DNA from: Pseudogemmobacter humi
Lineage (GTDB): Bacteria; Pseudomonadota; Alphaproteobacteria; Rhodobacterales; Rhodobacteraceae
NCBI RefSeq assembly: GCF_900609055.1
Contig: NZ_UXAW01000119.1
Span: 1-51,359, forward strand
DNA: 51,359 bases
Direction of reading: 5' to 3'
The notes under the pieces are model-generated. The model searched no databases. It had not been told where the DNA came from and was given only the letters and a program-made list of their open reading frames with translations. Positions 25,964-33,913 of the stretch are shown in pieces. The position numbers and the translations under genes were made by a program. Position 1 is the stretch's first letter. Each line of letters opens with the position of its first letter.

Positions 25964-26165
25964 GATATACCTTTCGGACCAATATGCTTTTGCAAGACGC
26001 TTAAAATTACCCCTTTACGGAGATTTTCATTGGTGTTTAGCCTGAAGTCAACAGATTCTGGTGGACTATAGCTTAAAATGGCGAACCAATAAGTCCAAGT
26101 TTCATGCAATAGTCCGACCAAAAACGCCGGGTCGCAGACGCGATCATACCCTTGCAGGAGTGGAG
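25964..26165. promoter_or_regulatory. Divergent promoter region with candidate GntR operators
   Basis: This AT-rich 202-bp gap lies between the GntR gene and the M24-like gene. TAGTCCGACCA (26110-26120) matches the TnGTCnGACnA pattern typical of FadR/FCD repressors. Related elements recur: TCGGACCAA near 25974-25982, GGTGGACTATAG near 26069-26080 and ATAAGTCCAAG near 26090-26100. Clustering of GTCC/GGAC cores suggests several operator half-sites. Not tested. Confidence 0.45.
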
Positions 26166-27344
26166 ATGTCAGCTTTGCCCAAAATCCCCGCCGCCGAATT
26201 TGCTGCCCGCCGCGCGGCTGCCCGAAACCTCTGCAAGGCCGCCGGGCTTGACGCGCTGCTGGTCTGCGCGCGCGGCGGCGGCACCGTCGACCGTTATGCC
26301 GATGTGATGTATCTGGCGAATTATTACACCTCGTTCCCCTATACGCCCGACCATCCCGGCGAATGGTCGGGGCGCGCGCATACGTTCATCGTCCTGCCGG
26401 TAGAGGGGCGGCCGCGGCTGATCATCGACCTGCCCGATGACGGCTCGGCGCAGTTCGACGATGGTGAGGTGATCTATACCGATTTCGTCATCGAGGCGGT
26501 GATCCAGGCCCTGAAGGACAGCGGGCTGGAAAACGCGCGGATCGGTCTTTGCGGCGAGGATGTGCTGCCGGTGCGCTACTGGCGCCAGATCACCGGCGCC
26601 ATGCCTGCGATGACATGCGAGCCCGCGGATCACATCCTGACCGGATTGCGCTCGGTCAAGTCGCCGGCCGAGGTCGACATGCTGCGCCATGCGTCGAAAA
26701 TCGGTTCGCGGATGCTGGATGCGATGCTGGTCGCGGCGGTGCCGGGGGCGACCCATGGCGAGATCCTCAGCGCGGGGATGCAGCTTTTGCTGCCCGAGCG
26801 CGGCATTCTCTACAATTCGTTCATGGCCTCGGGGCGCGGCGGTGACGAGCCGACCAATTCGCGCAGCAATTTTCCGACCTGGGCCTCTCCCGAACCGCTG
26901 CGCGAGGGCGACTGGTTCCGCGCCGGAATCTCGGGGATGCTGGGGGGCTATGTGTTCGACCTCTCGCGCTCCTGCCCGGTGGGGGCGCCGACCAACCGGC
27001 AGATCGACATGTTCGAGGCGGCGATCTCCTGCGTCGAGGCCGCGGTGGAGGCGACCCGGCCCGGTGCCCTCGCGGGCGATCTCGCCGATGCGGGCCTTGG
27101 CAAACAGCGCGCGCTTGGCTTCGGGCTCGACAGTGTTTTCTCGGGGATGGGCCATGGGATCGGGCTGGGCTGGGATGCGCCCTGGCTGACGCCGGGAGAG
27201 CCGACCGAACTGGTGCCGGGCATGGTGCTGTGCCTTGAGCGCACGGTCAGCCAGGACGGCTATCTGGGCGATTTCGAGGAAACGGTGCTGGTGACGCCCG
27301 ACGGGTTCGAGCGGCTGACCGATGCCCGCACCCGCTATTGGTAG
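26166..27344 (+). CDS. Creatinase-like M24 (Xaa-Pro peptidase family) protein with incomplete metal site
   Basis: A 392-residue pita-bread-fold protein with a creatinase N-terminal domain (about 1-160) and an M24 domain (165-392). Of the usual five metal ligands, Asp265 (VFDLSRS), His330 (GMGHGIGLG), Glu359 (CLERTV) and Glu372 (FEETVLV) are present, but the first Asp is replaced by Ala253 (GDWFRAGISG), and the upstream substrate His is also missing (EPTNSRSNF). Creatinases likewise work without metal, so it may be a C-N hydrolase rather than a peptidase. The start is the ATG at 26166, behind GGAG; the open frame further upstream is not coding. It is first in the operon. Confidence 0.85.
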   Translation: MSALPKIPAAEFAARRAAARNLCKAAGLDALLVCARGGGTVDRYADVMYLANYYTSFPYTPDHPGEWSGRAHTFIVLPVEGRPRLIIDLPDDGSAQFDDGEVIYTDFVIEAVIQALKDSGLENARIGLCGEDVLPVRYWRQITGAMPAMTCEPADHILTGLRSVKSPAEVDMLRHASKIGSRMLDAMLVAAVPGATHGEILSAGMQLLLPERGILYNSFMASGRGGDEPTNSRSNFPTWASPEPLREGDWFRAGISGMLGGYVFDLSRSCPVGAPTNRQIDMFEAAISCVEAAVEATRPGALAGDLADAGLGKQRALGFGLDSVFSGMGHGIGLGWDAPWLTPGEPTELVPGMVLCLERTVSQDGYLGDFEETVLVTPDGFERLTDARTRYW

Positions 27345-27380
27345 GCATGGCCGCAGGCTGTGGTCGCAAAGGACAGGAAT

Positions 27381-28682
27381 ATGATGACTGGTGCCCGGCC
27401 CTATGACGAAAGCCTCTGGCGTAAAGAGGCGCGGACGCCCGCATTCGCCGCGCCGCCCTTTGCCGCCGGGCAGGCGGATGTGGCGATTGTCGGCGGCGGC
27501 TTCACCGGGCTGAGCGCCGCGCTGCATCTGGCGGAACTCGGGCGTGAGGTGGTGCTGCTGGAGGCGGCGGATATCGGCTTCGGGGCCTCGGGGCGCAATG
27601 GCGGCCAGGTCAATCCGGGGCTGAAATACGATCTGCCCGCGCTTGAGGCGAAGTTCGGCACCGAGGCCGGCTCTGCCTTCTGGCGCATGGGGCAGGAGGC
27701 GCCGGATTTCCTGGCGGCGATGATCCGCCGGCTGAACCTCGACTGCGATCTTGAGGAAAACGGCCTGTTGCGGCTGGCCCACAATAAAGCCGCGATGGCG
27801 GCGATGTGGAAAGCCGCCGATGCGCTGGAAGCGGGCGGCCTTCCGGTGCGTCGCCTGGCTGACCGCAGGGCCGTCGAGGCGGAAACCGGAACCGCCCGCT
27901 ACGAGGCGGGGTTCGTCGACCCGCGCGGGCGTTCGGTGCGCCCCCAGGACCTGGCCTCGGAACTTGCGCGCGCCGCCGCCCGCGCCGGGGTCCGCATCCA
28001 TTGCCAGAGCCCGGTGATACGCCTGAACCAGAACGGCAAAGGCTGGGAGGTTGCGACCGCGCAAGGGGTGATCCGCGCGCGCGAGGTCATCGTCGCCACG
28101 AATGGCTATACGGATGGCCTTGTCCCGGGCCTCGCCCCGAGCCTTTTGCCGGTGAACAGTTTCCAGATCGCCACCGCCCGCCTCGACGAGGATCTGTCGC
28201 GCCGGATCCTGCCCGGGCGGCAGACCGTATACGACAGCCGGCGCCTGATCCTCTATTTCCGCAAAACCAGCGACAACCGCGTTATGATCGGGGGCCGCGC
28301 CTCCTTCTCCTCCAGCCGCAAGGCGGGAGGGCGCAGCCCGGATTACTCAAGGATAGAGCGGGTGCTGCACGGCATTTTCCCGCAACTTGCGGGGCTGCCC
28401 GTCGAAATGCGATGGGCCGGGCTGGTCTGCATCACCCGCGATTTCCTGCCGCATTATCATGTGCCCGCGCCCGGCCTGCATGTCGTGACCGGCTATAACG
28501 GGCGCGGCGTCGCACTCGCGAACCGGGCGGGCGCATGGATCGCGCGCCATTTGTGCCAGGCCCCCGATACGGTGGCGATGCCGGTGGTTCCGATCACGCC
28601 GGTTCCCTTCCACCGCTGGCGCGAGCCTTTGCTCAATATTGCGATGAAGGGCCAGTATCTTCTGGATCTGGCGGGGCGCTAG
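27381..28682 (+). CDS. DAO-family FAD-dependent oxidoreductase (PuuB/OrdL-like)
   Basis: A 433-residue flavoprotein oxidase. The FAD fold is at residues 33-60 (VAIVGGGFTGLSAALHL, ending VVLLEA), followed by the GASGRNGGQVNPG motif of the gamma-glutamylputrescine oxidase/sarcosine oxidase-like group, and a C-terminal GYNGRGVALANRAG block. Such enzymes oxidise secondary or primary amines to imines or aldehydes plus hydrogen peroxide. An upstream extension to 27360 is possible, but AAAGGACAGGA points to ATG 27381 or 27384. With the creatinase-like gene 36 bp upstream, an N-methyl or gamma-glutamyl amine substrate is plausible. Confidence 0.88.
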   Translation: MMTGARPYDESLWRKEARTPAFAAPPFAAGQADVAIVGGGFTGLSAALHLAELGREVVLLEAADIGFGASGRNGGQVNPGLKYDLPALEAKFGTEAGSAFWRMGQEAPDFLAAMIRRLNLDCDLEENGLLRLAHNKAAMAAMWKAADALEAGGLPVRRLADRRAVEAETGTARYEAGFVDPRGRSVRPQDLASELARAAARAGVRIHCQSPVIRLNQNGKGWEVATAQGVIRAREVIVATNGYTDGLVPGLAPSLLPVNSFQIATARLDEDLSRRILPGRQTVYDSRRLILYFRKTSDNRVMIGGRASFSSSRKAGGRSPDYSRIERVLHGIFPQLAGLPVEMRWAGLVCITRDFLPHYHVPAPGLHVVTGYNGRGVALANRAGAWIARHLCQAPDTVAMPVVPITPVPFHRWREPLLNIAMKGQYLLDLAGR

Positions 28683-28711
28683 TGTTCAGGAAAATTGAAA
28701 TTACCTTCAGA

Positions 28712-28734
28712 ACATTGAGATTGTTTTACAATGT
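28712..28734. promoter_or_regulatory. LysR-type palindrome upstream of the M19 gene
   Basis: ACATTG (28712-28717) and CAATGT (28729-28734) are perfect inverted repeats separated by 11 bases, the T-N11-A layout of LysR-type binding sites. It lies about 93 bp upstream of the dipeptidase-like gene, in an AT-rich gap (28683-28826) that separates it from the oxidase gene. This suggests an internal promoter so that the M19-ABC part can be controlled separately, perhaps by the LysR protein at 36265. Confidence 0.5.
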
Positions 28735-28826
28735 CGCCGGACGCTTAATTCTTCTGTGCGGGAGCGAACCCGGCGTCACAACGTCGCTGGCTCACCCCCC
28801 GGAGCAAGCAAAAAACGGAGAGACGA

Positions 28827-29822
28827 ATGTTTTTCGCCGATGGTCTGAACTGCAGCAATTTCGACCGCGCTGTCTTTCAGGAACTGGTCGATGGCGGGCT
28901 GGGCTGTGTCACGGTCTGTCTTGGCTTCTGGGAGGATGCGGTCGCCTCGATGGATGCGCTTGGCCGGTTCCGCGACCTTGTGCGCGCTAACAAGGATCTG
29001 GTCGCCATCGCCCGGACCGGCGCGGAAATCGAGGCCATCGCGGGCTCGGGGCGCTGCGCGCTGGTGATCGGCTACCAGAACACGGCGGTGCTGAACGGCA
29101 ATATCCGCTTTCCCGAACTCTTCGCGGATATGGGGCTGCGGGTTCTGCAACTGACCTATAACAACCAGAACGAATTCGGCGGCAGCTGCTATGAGCCGCA
29201 GGACAGCGGCATCAGCCGTTTCGGCCGCGAGATGATCCCCGAGCTGAACCGCTGCGGCATCCTGATCGACCTTTCGCATGTTGGCGAACGGACCTCGCTG
29301 GATGTGGTGGAGCTGTCGGAGCATCCGGTCGCGATCACCCATGCCAACCCGGCGACGCTGGTGCCGCATCTGCGCAACAAGAGCGATACGCTGATCAGGG
29401 CGCTGGCGGCCAGGCGCGGGGTGATCGGCCTTGCGACCTATGCCAATATCTGCGGCGAATACGGGGCCTCGCCGTCGAAATGGGCCGATATGGTGGCCTG
29501 GACCGTGGATCTTGCCGGGATTGGACATGTCGCCATCGGCACCGATCACGGGCGCAACGTGGGCATGCCGGATCTGACCTGGATGCGCCAGGGCAACTGG
29601 TCGCGCATCATCAATTACGGCGCCGGCAATGCGGCGCGTCCGGGCAAGGTGGCCGAGCCGGGCTGGATCGACACGATGAAAAGCTTCGGTGCCATTGCCA
29701 CCGCCCTGGCGGCGCGCGGCTTCTCGCAAGACGAGACCGCCCTTCTGATGGGTGGCAACTGGCTGCGCCTTTACACCGAGGTGTTTGGCGAAACCGACGC
29801 GCAGAAACAACTCGCGGCGTGA
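28827..29822 (+). CDS. Membrane dipeptidase-like protein (peptidase M19 family) with altered metal site
   Basis: A 331-residue TIM-barrel amidohydrolase of the renal dipeptidase family. His151 (LIDLSHVGER), His172 (AITHANPATL) and Asp240 (AIGTDHGRN) of the zinc site are present. The N-terminal HxD pair is replaced (ADGLNCSNFD, residues 4-13), and the bridging Glu position reads VIGYQNTAVL around residue 83. The same DGLNCSN-type start occurs, as far as I recall, in a proteobacterial M19 subgroup, so this is probably a subfamily trait and not damage. No signal peptide, so it is cytoplasmic. It begins behind a good GGAGAG ribosome site and just precedes the importer genes. Confidence 0.85.
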   Translation: MFFADGLNCSNFDRAVFQELVDGGLGCVTVCLGFWEDAVASMDALGRFRDLVRANKDLVAIARTGAEIEAIAGSGRCALVIGYQNTAVLNGNIRFPELFADMGLRVLQLTYNNQNEFGGSCYEPQDSGISRFGREMIPELNRCGILIDLSHVGERTSLDVVELSEHPVAITHANPATLVPHLRNKSDTLIRALAARRGVIGLATYANICGEYGASPSKWADMVAWTVDLAGIGHVAIGTDHGRNVGMPDLTWMRQGNWSRIINYGAGNAARPGKVAEPGWIDTMKSFGAIATALAARGFSQDETALLMGGNWLRLYTEVFGETDAQKQLAA

Positions 29823-29909
29823 CCCTGATCACCCTGCGGGCCAGGGCCATGATCCGCAGCGGGCAACGAAAATGGCCCCCATAAAAACGACCAACAGTGG
29901 AGAATGAAC

Positions 29910-31001
29910 ATGAACGGGATTCCGAAAGACAAGACGCCAGGCGGTCTTCTCACCCGCCGCGGCCTGCTGTCTGGTGCGGCGGCGGCGGGCGGGGTGGCGC
30001 TTGCCGCCCCTTACTACATCCGCCCTGCCGGTGCACAATCCGCGGGCCGGGTGATTTACGCCACCTGGGGCGGCTCGTGGGAGGAGGCGATCCGCAAGGC
30101 CTGGTTCGAGCCCTTTACCGCTGCAACCGGGATCGAGGTGGTCACGGCGCAGGACAATACCTATGGCAAGTTCCAGTCGATGGTCGAAAGCGGCACCACC
30201 GAATGGGATGTGGTCGAGGTCAACCCGGATTTCACCTTCATCGGCGCGAAGCGCGGACTGCTGGAGCCGCTGGATTTCACGGTGATCAACCGCGAGCCGA
30301 TCATGGAGGGCGAAGGCTTCGTCACCGAATATTCGGTGCCGCAGGTGCTGTGGTCCTATGTGCTGGGCTATAATACCGATCTTCTGAAAACCGCGCCTTC
30401 GGGGGCGGTCGACATGTTCAACCTGACCGATTTCGCGGGCAAGCGGTCGATCTACAGCAATCCGAACTCCTCTGCTCTGGAAACGGCATTGCTGGCCGAT
30501 GGCGTCGCGCCGGGCGATCTCTATCCGATGGATATCGACCGCGCGCTGGCGAAACTCGACGAGATCCGCAGCGATCTGATTTTCTACGAAACCAATGCCC
30601 AGGCCCAGCAATATGTCAGCGACGGCACCGCCGCCATGCTGATAATGCCCGATGGCCGCGCGATGTCGGCAATCGAAAGCGGCGCTCCGGTTGCGATCCA
30701 GTACAATCAGAGCTTCATGACCTGGTCCTCGATGGTGGCGCCGAAGGGCTGCCCGAACCGCGAGAATGCGATGAAGCTTCTGGCCTGGACCATGACCCCC
30801 GAAGCCCAGGCGGCGATCGCCAATGCCTATACCTATGGGCCCGTCGTGCCCGCCGCTTTCGATATGATCGACGAGGCGCGCGCGAATATCCTCTCGGGCG
30901 GGCCGCAGCAGCAGGGCAAGTTCATCATGCTCAATGCCGAATGGTGGGCCGAGAACTACGAGGATGCGACCGAGCGCCTGACCGAATGGCGCCTGATGTA
31001 A
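29910..31001 (+). CDS. Polyamine-type ABC transporter substrate-binding protein with Tat signal
   Basis: A 363-residue PotD-family binding protein. The leader contains a twin-arginine motif (TRRGLLSG, residues 15-22) and an Ala-rich core, so it is probably exported folded by Tat. The mature part opens GRVIYATWGGSWEEAIRKAW, typical of the family. Of two in-frame ATGs, 29910 is preferred because GGAG lies seven bases upstream, versus one base from 29904. It is unrelated in detail to the Sec-exported binding protein at 218. It begins the second polyamine-type importer of the window; ligand unknown. Confidence 0.9.
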   Translation: MNGIPKDKTPGGLLTRRGLLSGAAAAGGVALAAPYYIRPAGAQSAGRVIYATWGGSWEEAIRKAWFEPFTAATGIEVVTAQDNTYGKFQSMVESGTTEWDVVEVNPDFTFIGAKRGLLEPLDFTVINREPIMEGEGFVTEYSVPQVLWSYVLGYNTDLLKTAPSGAVDMFNLTDFAGKRSIYSNPNSSALETALLADGVAPGDLYPMDIDRALAKLDEIRSDLIFYETNAQAQQYVSDGTAAMLIMPDGRAMSAIESGAPVAIQYNQSFMTWSSMVAPKGCPNRENAMKLLAWTMTPEAQAAIANAYTYGPVVPAAFDMIDEARANILSGGPQQQGKFIMLNAEWWAENYEDATERLTEWRLM

Positions 31002-31107
31002 GACCCTGTGACCCGAGGCCAGAGCCTTGTTCACATCCTGGCGGCGGGTCCGGTCCCGCCGCCTGCCCCCGTTCCGGCTGCGCCCGCGCGCCCGTAAGGA
31101 GCAGTTC

Positions 31108-31950
31108 ATGGCCTCAGGCTTCCTGCGACGTCATTCCGCCAGCCTGATGCTGGCCCCCGCAATGCTGCTGCTTGCGGTGTTTTTCCTCTGGCCGGTGCTT
31201 GACCTGGTGCGCGGCAGCTTTGCCCATCCCGATGGCAGCCTTGGCCAGTATGAGCGCGTGTTCAGCCGCCCGGCCTATGTGCTGGTCTTGCAGCGCACCT
31301 TCCTGATCAGCGGGCTGACCGTGCTGATCTGCGCGGTGATCGCCTATCCGGTGGCCTACCGGCTGGCGACGGCCAGCACCACGGGAAAACTGGTGATCCT
31401 TGCGGTGATCCTGATCCCGTTCTGGACCAATCTCCTGGTGCTTTGCTACGGCTGGCTGATCATCCTCAGCCCGACCGGCACCCTGAACAAGGCCCTGACC
31501 GGGATCGGCCTGATCGACAATCCGCTGCCGCTGAGCGGCAATATGGCCGGTGTCCTGATCGGGATGGTGCAGACGATGCTGCCCTATATGGTGCTGCCGG
31601 TCGCCGCCAACATGGCCCGGATCGACCCGCGCATCCCTCAGGCCGCCCGCAGCCTCGGCGCGCCGCCATTGCAGGTTTTCCTGCGCACCTGGCTGCCGCT
31701 GACCATGTCCGGCGTCATCGCCGGGGGGCTTCTGGTCTTCATCATGAGCATCGGCTTTTTCATCATCCCCGCGATCCTCGGGGGAACCAAGGACATCTTC
31801 ATCGCCCAGCTGATCGAGATGAACATCAACAAGGTCCTGAACTGGGGCTTCGCCGCGGCGCTGTCCACCGTGGTGCTGGTCACGACGCTGGTGCTTTACG
31901 GCGTGGGCGTGCGCTGGTTCGGGGTCGACGCACTCTGGGGGCGGCAGTGA
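31108..31950 (+). CDS. Polyamine-type ABC transporter permease (PotB family)
   Basis: A 280-residue permease with about six membrane segments. The EAA loop is AARSLGAPPLQVFLRTWLPL, as in PotB. The start is the ATG at 31108, six bases behind AAGGAG; an upstream in-frame ATG at 31027 would add a very basic, non-conserved leader. The next permease gene overlaps its stop by 4 bp. Confidence 0.92.
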   Translation: MASGFLRRHSASLMLAPAMLLLAVFFLWPVLDLVRGSFAHPDGSLGQYERVFSRPAYVLVLQRTFLISGLTVLICAVIAYPVAYRLATASTTGKLVILAVILIPFWTNLLVLCYGWLIILSPTGTLNKALTGIGLIDNPLPLSGNMAGVLIGMVQTMLPYMVLPVAANMARIDPRIPQAARSLGAPPLQVFLRTWLPLTMSGVIAGGLLVFIMSIGFFIIPAILGGTKDIFIAQLIEMNINKVLNWGFAAALSTVVLVTTLVLYGVGVRWFGVDALWGRQ

Positions 31951-32747
31951 AACAGGCACGCGGACTGAATTTCGCCATCACGCTGAGCGTCATCTTCGCC
32001 GCCGTCATGATGATCCTGCCCAATGCGGTCATCATCCCGGCCTCGTTCAACGGCGAGAATTACATCACATTCCCGCCAACCTCGCTCAGCACCCGCTGGT
32101 ATGAGACCTTTCTGACCGATCCGGTCTGGCGCGGCGCCACCTGGAACAGCCTTGTGGTCGCCGTGCTGACCGCGATGGTCGCAACGGTGCTGGGCACGCT
32201 GGCGGCGCTTGGGCTGATGCGGCTTTCGGTGCGCGCGCGCAGCCTGCTGGTCAGCCTGTTCCTGCTGCCGACCATCGTGCCGACCATCATCAGCGCGGTG
32301 GCGCTTTACGGTCTGCTCGCGCAGATGGGCGGCCGCGGCGGGCTTCTCGGCATCATCATCGGCCATACGATCATCACGCTTCCCTTCGTGGTGGTGAATG
32401 TGGTGGCGGCGCTTCAGCAGATGGATGTGCGGATGGAACATGCCGCGCGCAGCCTCGGGGCTTCGCCGCTTCGCGCCTTCTGGCATGTGACGCTGCCGGT
32501 GATCTGGCCCGGCATCGCCGCCGGCGCGGTCTTTGCCTTCCTGTGTTCCTTCTCCGAGATCGTCATGTCGCTGTTTCTCAGCGGAGCCGGCTCGATGACC
32601 CTGCCGGTCCAGATGTGGAGCGGTATCCGTTTCGAGATCAACCCAACGGTCGCTGCCGCTTCGTCGGTTTTCGTGGTCCTCTCCTGTGCCATCGTGGCGC
32701 TGATGGGCTTTTTGCGGCGCAAGCAGGGGAAGGCGATGAAATCATGA
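31947..32747 (+). CDS. Polyamine-type ABC transporter permease (PotC family), GTG start
   Basis: A 266-residue permease with about six membrane segments and the EAA loop AARSLGASPLRAFWHVTLPV. The start codon is the GTG at 31947, overlapping the preceding stop as GTGA, so synthesis of the two permeases is coupled. It has the usual PotC shape, with a periplasmic loop after the first membrane segment (PASFNGENYITFPPTSLSTR). Confidence 0.9.
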   Translation: MKQARGLNFAITLSVIFAAVMMILPNAVIIPASFNGENYITFPPTSLSTRWYETFLTDPVWRGATWNSLVVAVLTAMVATVLGTLAALGLMRLSVRARSLLVSLFLLPTIVPTIISAVALYGLLAQMGGRGGLLGIIIGHTIITLPFVVVNVVAALQQMDVRMEHAARSLGASPLRAFWHVTLPVIWPGIAAGAVFAFLCSFSEIVMSLFLSGAGSMTLPVQMWSGIRFEINPTVAAASSVFVVLSCAIVALMGFLRRKQGKAMKS

Positions 32748-32818
32748 GCGCGCTTCTGCGGCAGAATGATCGGGCCCTTGTGGGGGCCTCCCCGATTTTT
32801 GAGGAAAGAGAGGCAGGC

Positions 32819-33913
32819 ATGAACGGCCCCGGGGTCAGCACGAAACCGAAAATGGGCGCCGGAATCACGGTGCGCAATCTCTCACGGCACTACGGCACGA
32901 CAAAGGCGGTGGATGACGTTTCCTTCAGTGTAGAGGCGGGCGAGTTCCTGACCCTGCTCGGCTCGTCGGGATCGGGGAAATCGACCACGCTGATGATGAT
33001 CGCGGGCCTTGTGGAGCCAAGCGCCGGGCAGATCCTGATCGACGGCAAGGATGTCTCGCAGCTGGTGCCCGAAAAGCGCAATCTCGGCGTGGTGTTCCAG
33101 TCATATGCGCTGTTCCCGCATATGAATGTCTTCGACAATGTGGCCTTTCCTCTGAAAATGCGGGGGATTTCGCGCGCCGAGATCGAGCGCCGCGTGAAGG
33201 CCACGCTTGAGATGGTCGAACTGGACAGCCGCCGTGGCTACCGGGTCGGCCAGCTTTCCGGCGGCCAGCAGCAGCGGATCGCACTGGCGCGCGCGCTGGT
33301 GTTCGAGCCGCCGGTTCTTTTGATGGATGAACCGATGGGCGCGCTTGACCGGCGGCTGCGCGAACAGCTTCAGCGCGAGGTCAAAGAGATCCAGCAAAGC
33401 CTTGGCATCACGGTGATCTATGTCACCCACGACCAGGAAGAGGCCATGCTGATGTCGGACCGTGTCGGCATCATGGCCGAGGGCCGCATGCAGCAGATCG
33501 GTGCGCCGCGTGAGATTTATGAGGCCCCGCGCACGCCCTTTGTCGCGGCTTTTCTCGGGGAATCGAATTTCCTCCGGGTGCGCCAGACCGCCACGGGGTG
33601 GGAGGTTTGCCCCGATGGCGCCGCGAACAGCGCGGGCAGCCTGGAGGCGATGGTCCGCCCCGAGGATCTGCATCTTCTGTCCCCGGGCCAGACGGCCGCG
33701 CTCTCGCTTGAGGGGGTTGTGCGGTATGTGGAGTTCCCGGGCGGGGCGATGCGGCTTCTGACCGACACACCGGCGGGCCCGGTCGAGGTGAGGCTGCACC
33801 GCCACGAGGCCGGCACCCTGCGCGAGGGCGAGCGGGTCACCCTGGGCTGGTCCGACCGCGATATGGTTCTCTTCGGCGCCGAAGGCAGGGCTCGCCAGGA
33901 GACGGCGCCATGA
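32819..33913 (+). CDS. Polyamine-type ABC transporter ATP-binding protein (PotA family)
   Basis: A 364-residue ATPase with Walker A GSSGSGKS (48-55), signature [15 protein letters not shown], Walker [13 protein letters not shown], switch His in YVTHDQEEA and a C-terminal TOBE domain ([11 protein letters not shown]). Two starts are possible: ATG 32819 with a good GAGAGG ribosome site, or ATG 32744, which overlaps the permease stop as ATGA and adds 25 residues of unusual composition. I prefer 32819. It completes the second importer, and the next gene overlaps its stop by 4 bp. Confidence 0.92.
   Translation: MNGPGVSTKPKMGAGITVRNLSRHYGTTKAVDDVSFSVEAGEFLTLLGSSGSGKSTTLMMIAGLVEPSAGQILIDGKDVSQLVPEKRNLGVVFQSYALFPHMNVFDNVAFPLKMRGISRAEIERRVKATLEMVELDSRRGYRVGQLSGGQQQRIALARALVFEPPVLLMDEPMGALDRRLREQLQREVKEIQQSLGITVIYVTHDQEEAMLMSDRVGIMAEGRMQQIGAPREIYEAPRTPFVAAFLGESNFLRVRQTATGWEVCPDGAANSAGSLEAMVRPEDLHLLSPGQTAALSLEGVVRYVEFPGGAMRLLTDTPAGPVEVRLHRHEAGTLREGERVTLGWSDRDMVLFGAEGRARQETAP

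Noticed and set aside
32744-32818. Upstream ATGA-coupled start for the second PotA-like ATPase
   Set aside because: It would add 25 atypical residues; the ATG at 32819 has a better ribosome site and a normal family N-terminus. Not fully excluded.
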